Shown here piece after piece: positions 1 to 4,731 of a stretch of DNA of 5,616 nt. Position numbers and translations under genes: made by a program. The first letter of the stretch is position 1; each line of letters begins with the position of its first letter. The notes beneath the pieces were generated by a model. The model was not told the origin of the DNA. It saw only the letters and a list, made by a program, of their open reading frames with translations, and ran no database searches. Source of the stretch: Alphaproteobacteria bacterium (GTDB taxonomy: Bacteria > Pseudomonadota > Alphaproteobacteria > ATCC43930 > CGMCC-115725); assembly GCA_019241915.1 (NCBI GenBank), contig JAFAWI010000555.1:1-5616 (forward strand), read 5' to 3'.

Positions 1-1702
1 CGATCCGCTTTGCCTTCTCGATCACCTGGTCGCAGGCGCGCGCCGCGGCGACCCCGCCCATCTGCGACGAGCGCGATCCGCCAGTGCCGTTGCCATTTTT
101 GACGAACTCGGTGTCGCCCTGGCGGAAGTCGATAAGCTCGAACGGGATACTAAGCTTTTGCGCGACGATCTGCGAGAATGCCGTCTCGTGGCCCTGGCCG
201 TGGCTGAACGTCCCCATCGTCAGTTCGACCCGGCCTTCCGGTGTTACTTTCACCGCCGCCTGTTCGGTCGGCTGCCCGCCGGAGGCTTCGATGTAATAGC
301 CGAGGCCGATGCCGCGCAGCCGATGCCGCGCCCGCGCAGTCTCGCGACGGCGCGCAAAGCCGGCCCAATCGCTCTGCGCCAGCGACTTCTCCATCGTCTC
401 GCGGAAACGGCCGGAATCGATGACCATGCCGATCTGGTTTTTGTACGGCAGCTGCTCCGGCCGGATGAAATTGCGCCGGCGGATCTCGTCGCGCCCGAGG
501 CCGAGCGCCGCGGCGCCCTGGTCGAGCATCCGCTCCATCTGGTAGCAGATCTCGGGACGACCGGCGCCGCGATAGGCGCAGACCGGGACGGTGTTGGTAA
601 ACACCACCTGCACCGAAAGCTGCAGCGCCGGCACGTCGTAGACGGTGCCGGCGATGCGCGCTCCGGCCATCGTGTGGACCCGCGGGCCGTTGTCGGACAG
701 ATAGGCGCCGGCGTTCGCCAGCGTGCGCATCCTGAGGCCGAGGATGCGGCCGCCGGCATCGAACGCCATCTCGCCATGGGTGACGTGGTCGCGACCGTGG
801 ACATCGCACAAAAACGTTTCCTGCCGGTCGGCCAGCCACTTCACCGGACGTTTCAGGCGCCGCGCCGCGAACAGCACCAGCGCCGATTCCGGGAACGTCT
901 TGCCGCGCAGACCGAACCCGCCGCCGACATCGGGCGAGATCACGCGCAGCTTCTCCTTCGGAATTTTGAAGACGTTGTTGACCAGCGAGTTCTGCACCCG
1001 GATGACGCCCTGGGTCGGCGAAGTCAGCGTATAGCGTTGGTCGGCCTCGTCCCACTCGCCGATCGCGACGCGCGGCTCCATCGGGCTGCCGACCACGCGG
1101 TTGTTGACGAAATCGAGACGCACGACCTGGGCGGCGTCGGCGAAGGCGGCCTCGACCGCGCTGCCGTCGTGGCTCTCCCAGTGTACGCAGAGATTGGAGC
1201 CGTGTTCGGGGTAGAGCAGCGCGGCATCCGGTGCGAGCGCCGACGATGGATCCGTGACCGCAGGCAGCGTCTCGTACGCGATCTCGATCAGCTCGGCGGC
1301 ATCCTGTGCCGCAGCCGAGCTCTCGGCGACGACAAAGGCGACCGGGTTGCCGACATAACGCACGACACCGCGCGCCAGGATCGGCCGGGTTGGCGCGAAC
1401 ATCTCGCTGCCGTTGCAGCCGGGCACTTTGGCTTGGGTCGGAATCTCATGCAGACCGTCGGCGTCGAGGTCCGCGATGGTGTAGACCGCAAGTACGCCCG
1501 GCGCCGCGGCGGCGGCGCTCGTGTCGATGCTTCGGATGCGGGCATGCGCATGCGGCGAGCGCAGAACGTAGCCGTATGCCTGGCGCGGGACGTTAATGTC
1601 GTCGGTAAAGCGGCCGGCGCCGGTAATGAAGCGTCTGTCTTCCCGCCGCCGTACCGGCTGGCCGATGCCGAACGCGTCGAGGTCGATCGTGCTGCCGTCC
1701 AT
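1..1702 (-). CDS. Xanthine dehydrogenase/CoxL-family molybdopterin-binding large subunit (form II type), C-terminus beyond window
   Basis: This is the N-terminal 567 codons of a molybdenum hydroxylase large subunit, the family of CO dehydrogenase CoxL, aldehyde oxidase and xanthine dehydrogenase. These enzymes hydroxylate or oxidise small organic substrates and pass electrons to [2Fe-2S] and FAD subunits. The protein opens with a FGIGQPVRRREDRRF-type segment (residues 11-25), typical of the family. The a/b hammerhead domain follows (about 20-130), with RSPHAHARI. The molybdopterin-binding region has GGGFG at 260-264, AYRGAGR at 376-382, SHGQGHET at 500-507 and GTGGSRSS at 539-546. AYRGAGR is the form II signature; true CO dehydrogenases (form I) carry AYxCSFR, so CO is an unlikely substrate. 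The family is usually about 770-800 residues, so some 200 are off the left edge, including the catalytic Glu region. ATG at 1702 is chosen because it gives the usual short leader before FGIGQ; an in-frame ATG at 1738 is possible, and neither has a good Shine-Dalgarno. No medium or small subunit gene lies upstream in the window. Confidence 0.93.
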   Translation of the reverse strand, partial: MDGSTIDLDAFGIGQPVRRREDRRFITGAGRFTDDINVPRQAYGYVLRSPHAHARIRSIDTSAAAAAPGVLAVYTIADLDADGLHEIPTQAKVPGCNGSEMFAPTRPILARGVVRYVGNPVAFVVAESSAAAQDAAELIEIAYETLPAVTDPSSALAPDAALLYPEHGSNLCVHWESHDGSAVEAAFADAAQVVRLDFVNNRVVGSPMEPRVAIGEWDEADQRYTLTSPTQGVIRVQNSLVNNVFKIPKEKLRVISPDVGGGFGLRGKTFPESALVLFAARRLKRPVKWLADRQETFLCDVHGRDHVTHGEMAFDAGGRILGLRMRTLANAGAYLSDNGPRVHTMAGARIAGTVYDVPALQLSVQVVFTNTVPVCAYRGAGRPEICYQMERMLDQGAAALGLGRDEIRRRNFIRPEQLPYKNQIGMVIDSGRFRETMEKSLAQSDWAGFARRRETARARHRLRGIGLGYYIEASGGQPTEQAAVKVTPEGRVELTMGTFSHGQGHETAFSQIVAQKLSIPFELIDFRQGDTEFVKNGNGTGGSRSSQMGGVAAARACDQVIEKAKRI

Positions 1703-1813
1703 GGTGTGAGTCCGCGCTGCCGAGGTTTGGCCCAGCATAGCCGCAGCGCCGCGCAGCGTGCTAGGCCGCGCGGCGTGCCGGCGCCAGCCGGCCGCTGCCG
1801 CTGTGAGGCCGGG
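1703..1813. other. Short intergenic gap before the CoxL-like gene, with a GC-rich inverted repeat
   Basis: This gap separates the stop of the small membrane protein from the CoxL-like start. It contains GCCGGC at 1777-1782 and again at 1787-1792, separated by GCCA. Because GCCGGC is its own reverse complement, the pair can form a 6-bp hairpin, but such words are common in DNA of this composition. There is no T-run on either side, so it is not a canonical terminator. I see no convincing -35/-10 pair. The spacing allows co-transcription of the two flanking genes. Confidence 0.4.
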
Positions 1814-2080
1814 TCAGTGGCGGGGAACTTGCGGATCGGGGGCCGGCATCGCTGCCGCGGCGGCGGTACCGGCGAGACCTGCTGTGTGCGGCTGGTTCCA
1901 GGCGTCGGGCTGACGCGCCGCGGCCATGCCGAGGTAAAGCGTAACGTTGAGAATCAGCAGCCCGATTGCCAGAACCACCAGAAACGGGTTCAATTCACCT
2001 GCCGCGCGGTCGAGCCGCAGGACCAGCGATCCCTTCCGGCTGGCGAGCGGCTTCTGCTTCGGACGATCGGATGGCGGCAT
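1814..2080 (-). CDS. Small single-pass membrane protein of unknown function (88 aa)
   Basis: No named family is recognised. The 88-residue protein has a basic N-terminus (K/R at 6, 8, 10, 15, 16, 22 and 26) and one strongly hydrophobic segment at about residues 32-51, with core LVVLAIGLLILNVTLYLG. An Ala/Pro-rich tail follows to residue 88. By the positive-inside rule the N-terminus should be cytoplasmic and the tail periplasmic. The ordered layout of basic patch, RLDRAAGELNP and one helix is hard to explain as a random GC-rich frame, which is the main reason for calling it real. ATG at 2080 starts the protein just before the basic region, although there is no clear Shine-Dalgarno within 12 bases (an AGGA lies about 23 bases upstream). 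The frame stays open upstream to a GTG at 2161 and includes a TTG at 2128, so the start is uncertain. It lies 111 bases before the CoxL-like gene on the same strand. A membrane-anchoring or accessory role is only a guess. Confidence 0.6.
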   Translation of the reverse strand: MPPSDRPKQKPLASRKGSLVLRLDRAAGELNPFLVVLAIGLLILNVTLYLGMAAARQPDAWNQPHTAGLAGTAAAAAMPAPDPQVPRH

Positions 2081-2168
2081 GGCGCAAGCGGCAGCTGGGG
2101 TTTTCCTAACTGCCCGAGCCAACGCCAATCGGCCACGATCGATCCGCCGCCCGCGCGGCACCGTACAA

Positions 2169-2197
2169 CTCTATCGCAACCAAGCCTCGATAGAGGC
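2169..2197. promoter_or_regulatory. Perfect 8-bp inverted repeat with an overlapping alternative hairpin
   Basis: CTCTATCG (2169-2176) and CGATAGAG (2188-2195) are perfect reverse complements separated by 11 bases. The right arm also lies in a second, mutually exclusive hairpin: GCCTC (2184-2188), loop GATA, GAGGC (2193-2197). The dyad centre is about 100 bases upstream of the ATG at 2080. It could be a repressor or activator operator for the small membrane protein/CoxL-like unit, or an RNA stem. The sequence alone does not decide. Confidence 0.4.
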
Positions 2198-2201
2198 CCG
2201 C

Positions 2202-2230
2202 GCGACGGCGCCGGAAGCCGGCGCCGTTGC
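2202..2230. repeat. Strong GC-rich hairpin, 10-bp perfect stem extendable to 13 bp
   Basis: ACGGCGCCGG (2205-2214) and CCGGCGCCGT (2218-2227) are perfect reverse complements around a 3-base spacer. The outer pairs 2202-2204 with 2228-2230 extend the stem to 13 bp with one G-U. It lies about 90 bases past the transporter stop. No U-run follows on either strand, so it is not a textbook intrinsic terminator. It may act as a 3'-end stabilising stem or a terminator that works without a U-tract. Confidence 0.45.
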
Positions 2231-2263
2231 CCGCCTGGTTTGCGGCGCCTAAGCGCGCCACCC

Positions 2264-2300
2264 CCGGGTCGGGCGGCCCGCTACCGCGCATCCGACCCGG
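2264..2300 (-). terminator. Stem-loop just past the transporter stop, possible terminator
   Basis: CCGGGTCGG (2264-2272) pairs perfectly with CCGACCCGG (2292-2300). Inside the loop, GCGG (2273-2276) can pair with CCGC (2284-2287), extending the structure. The dyad begins 17 bases beyond the transporter stop codon, a usual place for a transcription end. There is no T-run after it on the minus strand, so it is at best a non-canonical terminator or an mRNA 3'-end stabilising structure. Confidence 0.4.
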
Positions 2301-2317
2301 CCCCGTCCGCGCTCGTT

Positions 2318-3643
2318 TCAGGCACTCTCTGCCGAAATGTCCTTGCCGGTGTAATCGGGCATCAGCGCGGTCGCGACGATGCTGACGATGGCCATGACCG
2401 CGATGTAACCCGCAATCGCGACGCTGGAATGATAGGCGGCGAACAATGCGGTCGCGATGATCGGCGCCGGACCGCCCGCGGTAAGCGAGGCGAGCTGATA
2501 GCCGATCGAGCAGCCGCTATAGCGCAGACGCGGCGTAAACCCCTCCGCGATCAGCGCGGCCTGCGGCCCGTACATGATGTCGTGCGGGATAAACGACACG
2601 ATGATGCCGACGACGATCAGCGCCGGGACCAGCGAGTTCAGCAGCCCGAAATAGATGAATCCGTAAATTCCGGTAAGGATCGAGCCGATGATATAGACGC
2701 GCTTGCGGCCAAAGCGGTCGCTGAGCGCCCCTGACAGTGGGATCGACACAAACGACAACAGCCCGGCGCAGATCAGCGAGGTCAGCACAAAGTCGCGCGA
2801 CATGTGCATGACCTGGTTGTTGTACGCGAAGACGAAGGCCAGGTAGATGTAGGCGGGTCCCTGCTCCGCGCTGCGCGCGAACATCGACAGAAAGACCTGT
2901 TTCGGCTGGCGCTTCATCACCTCAAGAGCCGGCACGCGCTCGACCCGCTCCTCGGCGACGATCTTGCGGAATACCGGCGTCTCGAGAATGCCGAGGCGAA
3001 TATAGAGGCCGATCGCGACCATGATGATGCTGAGCCAGAACGGGATGCGCCAGCCCCAGGCAAAGAACTGGTCGCCGGCAATCGCGCTGCCGATCAGCAC
3101 GGCCATGTTGGCGAGGAACAGCCCGGCCGGACCGCCGAATTGCGGCCACGAGGTGATAAAGCCGCGGTTCTTGTTGGTCCGCGCCCACTCCATCGCGAAC
3201 AGCACCGAGCCGCCCCATTCGCCGCCGACCCCGATGCCTTGGATCATGCGGATCGCGGTCAACAAGACCGCGCCCCAGATGCCGATCGAATCGTAGCCCG
3301 GCACAAACCCGACCGCGAACGTCGCGAGCCCGGTGATCAGCAATGTGGCGATCAACGCCGCCTTGCGACCCATGCGGTCGCCGAAATGGCCGAAGATGAA
3401 GGCGCCGATCGGCCGGCCGACAAAGCCGACAAAGTAGATCGAAAACGCCTCGAGCACGCCGATCAGCGGATCGGAGTGCGGGAAGAACAGCTTGCCGAAC
3501 ACCAGCGGCGTGACGACGCTGTAGAGCAGGAAATCGTACCACTCGATCGTCGTGCCGACCGTGCTGGCGATGACCGCCTTGCGCAATTCGGCGCGGTGCT
3601 CGCTGTCGGAGAGCGGTGCCAGCGCGACATCGGCTGCCGTCAT
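2318..3643 (-). CDS. MFS transporter, metabolite:H+ symporter (MHS) type
   Basis: This is an inner-membrane secondary transporter of 441 residues with about twelve hydrophobic segments. It resembles the MHS branch of the major facilitator superfamily (relatives of KgtP, ShiA and ProP), which take up organic acids, betaines and similar metabolites with protons. The hallmarks are an N-terminal VGTTIEWYDFLLY (residues 29-41), the loop 2-3 motif GHFGDRMGRK (85-94), RMIQGIGVGGEWGG (132-145) in the TM4-5 region, and the repeat of the loop motif between TM8 and TM9, GALSDRFGRKR (305-315). The length is normal for the family and I see no break. ATG at 3643 is chosen because a strong AGGGAGG lies 7 bases before it and because WYDF then sits at the usual depth. 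An upstream in-frame ATG at 3688 has no Shine-Dalgarno. The gene follows the Crp/Fnr-type regulator after a 138-base gap with a palindrome and candidate promoter, suggesting local control. The substrate cannot be named. Confidence 0.93.
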   Translation of the reverse strand: MTAADVALAPLSDSEHRAELRKAVIASTVGTTIEWYDFLLYSVVTPLVFGKLFFPHSDPLIGVLEAFSIYFVGFVGRPIGAFIFGHFGDRMGRKAALIATLLITGLATFAVGFVPGYDSIGIWGAVLLTAIRMIQGIGVGGEWGGSVLFAMEWARTNKNRGFITSWPQFGGPAGLFLANMAVLIGSAIAGDQFFAWGWRIPFWLSIIMVAIGLYIRLGILETPVFRKIVAEERVERVPALEVMKRQPKQVFLSMFARSAEQGPAYIYLAFVFAYNNQVMHMSRDFVLTSLICAGLLSFVSIPLSGALSDRFGRKRVYIIGSILTGIYGFIYFGLLNSLVPALIVVGIIVSFIPHDIMYGPQAALIAEGFTPRLRYSGCSIGYQLASLTAGGPAPIIATALFAAYHSSVAIAGYIAVMAIVSIVATALMPDYTGKDISAESA

Positions 3644-3650
3644 CGTGAAT

Positions 3651-3657
3651 CCTCCCT
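3651..3657 (-). promoter_or_regulatory. Shine-Dalgarno AGGGAGG for the transporter
   Basis: Read on the minus strand this is AGGGAGG, with 7 bases between it and the ATG at 3643. It decides the start against the longer ATG at 3688, which lacks a ribosome binding site and would add 15 residues unlike family N-termini. Confidence 0.75.
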
Positions 3658-3709
3658 GATCGAGGCCGGCGTCTTGCTGTCCGGCCATGATTTTTGGTCC
3701 CGCAGCGCA

Positions 3710-3715
3710 ATTATC
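3710..3715 (-). promoter_or_regulatory. Candidate -10 box GATAAT of the transporter promoter
   Basis: The minus strand reads GATAAT, five of six matches to TATAAT, in an otherwise GC-rich gap. No TTGACA-like -35 is found 16-18 bases upstream, as expected for an activator-dependent promoter. A start point near 3703 would give a leader of about 60 bases and would place the centre of the 3737-3753 palindrome at about -42. This is inferred from spacing only. Confidence 0.35.
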
Positions 3716-3736
3716 CGCCGCTCCGCGCGTCAGTCC

Positions 3737-3753
3737 TTAATCCAGCAGATTAA
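3737..3753. promoter_or_regulatory. 17-bp perfect palindrome TTAATC-N5-GATTAA, candidate operator
   Basis: TTAATC (3737-3742) and GATTAA (3748-3753) form a perfect dyad with a 5-base centre. It lies in the only AT-rich patch of the gap between the Crp/Fnr-type regulator gene and the transporter. The size and symmetry suit a dimeric helix-turn-helix protein. It is not the E. coli CRP (TGTGA-N6-TCACA) or FNR (TTGAT-N4-ATCAA) consensus. The natural candidate for binding it is the adjacent regulator, but this is an inference from proximity. Confidence 0.5.
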
Positions 3754-3763
3754 TATAGAGCAA

Positions 3764-3781
3764 GCCCGCGAATGCGGGGGG
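3764..3781 (-). terminator. Weak hairpin after the regulator gene
   Basis: CCCGC (3765-3769) and GCGGG (3774-3778) form a 5-bp stem with a 4-base loop directly after the stop codon at 3782-3784. No run of T follows on the minus strand (it reads GCTTGCTCTATATTAAT). Termination would be partial at best, so some read-through into the transporter is plausible. Confidence 0.25.
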
Positions 3782-4528
3782 TCAGGTTGCTGCGGCGAAT
3801 TCGGCGATCCGGAACCGGTTGATATAGGTGCGCTCGAAGTCGGCGAGCGCCGCGAGGGCGTCGTAATCGAGGATCGTCACCTGCTGGCGCTCGACGATGA
3901 CGAGGTTTTCCTCGCGCAGCTGGCGCAGCGTCTGGTTGACGTACTGGACGCTCAGCCCCAGCGCGTCGGCCAGCAGCTCTTGCGTCAGCGGCAGGCGGTA
4001 GGAATCGTCGCCGGCGAGACCGATCGCCTGCAGCCGGGTCTGCATTTCGAGCAGGAAATGGGCGACCCGTTCGATGGCCGAGCGGCGGCCGACATCGATC
4101 AGATGCTCGGCGTAGAGCGCGGTCTCGCACGACAGCGACCAGAAGATCGCCGCCGCGAGCCGCGGTCTGGTCTCGAACAGGGCCAGGATACCTGCGAATG
4201 GCAGCGGCGAGACGGTACATTCGCCAAGCGCCGAGATCGAATAAAGCGCATGTTCGAAAAAGCAGCCGGGAAACCCGATCAAGTCGCCCGGCAAGGCGAT
4301 GTTGAGAATCTGCCGCCGGCCGTCCTGCAGCACCCGGTAGCGCACCGCCATGCCGTCGAGCAGCACCAGTAGCTGGTCGTATTTGCGGCCTTCGACGACG
4401 ATCTCGCGGCCGCGTGCGATGCGGCGCGGGTTGCCCTGAAATTCGGCCAGCACGGCGGCTTCGTCGGCCGAGAGCTCAATCAACCGCGCCAGTTTTTGGG
4501 TCAGCGGTAACGCGCGCTCGGAAGCCAC
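3782..4528 (-). CDS. Crp/Fnr-family transcriptional regulator
   Basis: This is a cytoplasmic DNA-binding regulator of 248 residues, normal for the family. Residues about 20-135 form a cNMP-type beta-roll sensor (YDQLLVLLDGMAVRYRVL at 50-67, LPGDLIGFPG at 79-88), followed by the dimerisation helix and a C-terminal winged helix (LPLTQELLADALGLSVQYVN, 179-198, recognition helix about 193-206). The Arg-Ser phosphate-binding pair of cAMP-binding CRP is not apparent. The N-terminal FNR-type cysteine cluster is absent; cysteines occur only at 89, 104 and 134. cAMP or an FNR iron-sulfur cluster is therefore unlikely, and the signal is unknown. The recognition helix lacks the Arg-Glu...Arg of CRP and the Glu...Ser-Arg of FNR, so its DNA site should differ from both consensus sites. 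GTG at 4528 is chosen because it lies one base after the stop of the preceding ORF (TGA C GTG). The longer ATG at 4642 would add 38 residues outside any domain and overlap that ORF by 111 bases. Confidence 0.9.
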   Translation of the reverse strand: MASERALPLTQKLARLIELSADEAAVLAEFQGNPRRIARGREIVVEGRKYDQLLVLLDGMAVRYRVLQDGRRQILNIALPGDLIGFPGCFFEHALYSISALGECTVSPLPFAGILALFETRPRLAAAIFWSLSCETALYAEHLIDVGRRSAIERVAHFLLEMQTRLQAIGLAGDDSYRLPLTQELLADALGLSVQYVNQTLRQLREENLVIVERQQVTILDYDALAALADFERTYINRFRIAEFAAAT

Positions 4529-4529
4529 G

Positions 4530-4727
4530 TCAATACAGCGTTTCGTTGGTACGCTCGGATCGCATGGGGCGAGCGTCCCACAGGAAGTCCGCGACAAAGC
4601 GGTCCAGCCGCCGCTCGACCCGATCCCCCGTCGGGCTGCCATCGGGGTCGAGCGCCTGCGCGATACGAGGGATCGAAAAGATGCTGGGGATGCTCGACAC
4701 GCCGAGCCCGTTCGGCGCCGCGGTCAT
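4530..4727 (-). CDS. 65-aa ORF resembling the C-terminal end of an NAD(P)H-dependent FMN reductase; remnant or small protein
   Basis: The ORF begins with ATG four bases after the TAG of the monooxygenase gene and ends one base before the GTG of the regulator, so it fills the gap exactly and could be translated by coupling. Its sequence is protein-like. A SIPSIFSIPRIAQALDPDG stretch (residues 12-30) precedes a charged amphipathic helix, VERRLDRFVADFLWDARP (37-54). From memory of the family, strand-PR-x3-ALDPDG-x-PT followed by an RL..F..DLxW helix is how many flavodoxin-fold NAD(P)H:FMN reductases end. Those proteins are about 180-200 residues, so the flavin-binding N-terminal part would be missing here. 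A reductase would be a logical partner for the flavin monooxygenase just upstream. The alternatives are a deletion remnant or an unrelated small protein. No strong Shine-Dalgarno is seen. The resemblance was not tested by a search. Confidence 0.5.
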   Translation of the reverse strand: MTAAPNGLGVSSIPSIFSIPRIAQALDPDGSPTGDRVERRLDRFVADFLWDARPMRSERTNETLY

Positions 4728-4731
4728 GCGG

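Larger units (their letters stand above)
2081..2317. other. Non-coding stretch with three clustered inverted repeats
   Basis: This stretch lies between the transporter stop and the small membrane protein. I find no convincing gene in it, apart from the possible N-terminal extension of the small membrane protein up to 2161. It holds three dyads: 2264-2300, 2202-2230 and 2169-2197, each listed separately. As a whole it looks like a transcript boundary: a 3' region for the transporter, and perhaps a leader or operator for the downstream pair. No clear -35/-10 promoter is visible. Confidence 0.5.

Noticed and set aside
150..1055. A 301-codon minus-strand open reading frame on the same strand as the CoxL-like gene
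   Set aside because: It is in a different frame from the CoxL-like protein, which is continuous and carries all expected family motifs through this region. The Arg/Pro-rich translation is a shadow.
1777..1792. GCCGGC-GCCA-GCCGGC repeat as a terminator
   Set aside because: The stem is only 6 bp, made of a self-complementary GC word common in this DNA, and no T-run follows on either strand.
158..2734. An 858-codon plus-strand open reading frame
   Set aside because: It runs antisense through the CoxL-like gene, the small membrane gene, the non-coding stretch and the end of the transporter. Its translation is rich in Arg, Ala and His with no domain pattern. It is a frame kept open by GC-rich codons on the opposite strand.
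3644..3688. A 15-residue N-terminal extension of the transporter from the ATG at 3688
   Set aside because: There is no ribosome binding site for it, whereas a strong AGGGAGG sits 7 bases before the ATG at 3643. Family members begin shortly before the WYDF motif.
2804..4372. A 522-codon plus-strand open reading frame
   Set aside because: It is antisense to the transporter and the regulator and crosses their intergenic gap. Its highly charged, low-complexity translation has no recognisable motif, while the minus-strand proteins are clear family members.
4529..4642. A 38-residue N-terminal extension of the Crp/Fnr regulator from the ATG at 4642
   Set aside because: The added residues match no domain and would overlap the 65-codon ORF, which itself looks protein-like. 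The GTG at 4528 directly follows that ORF's stop.
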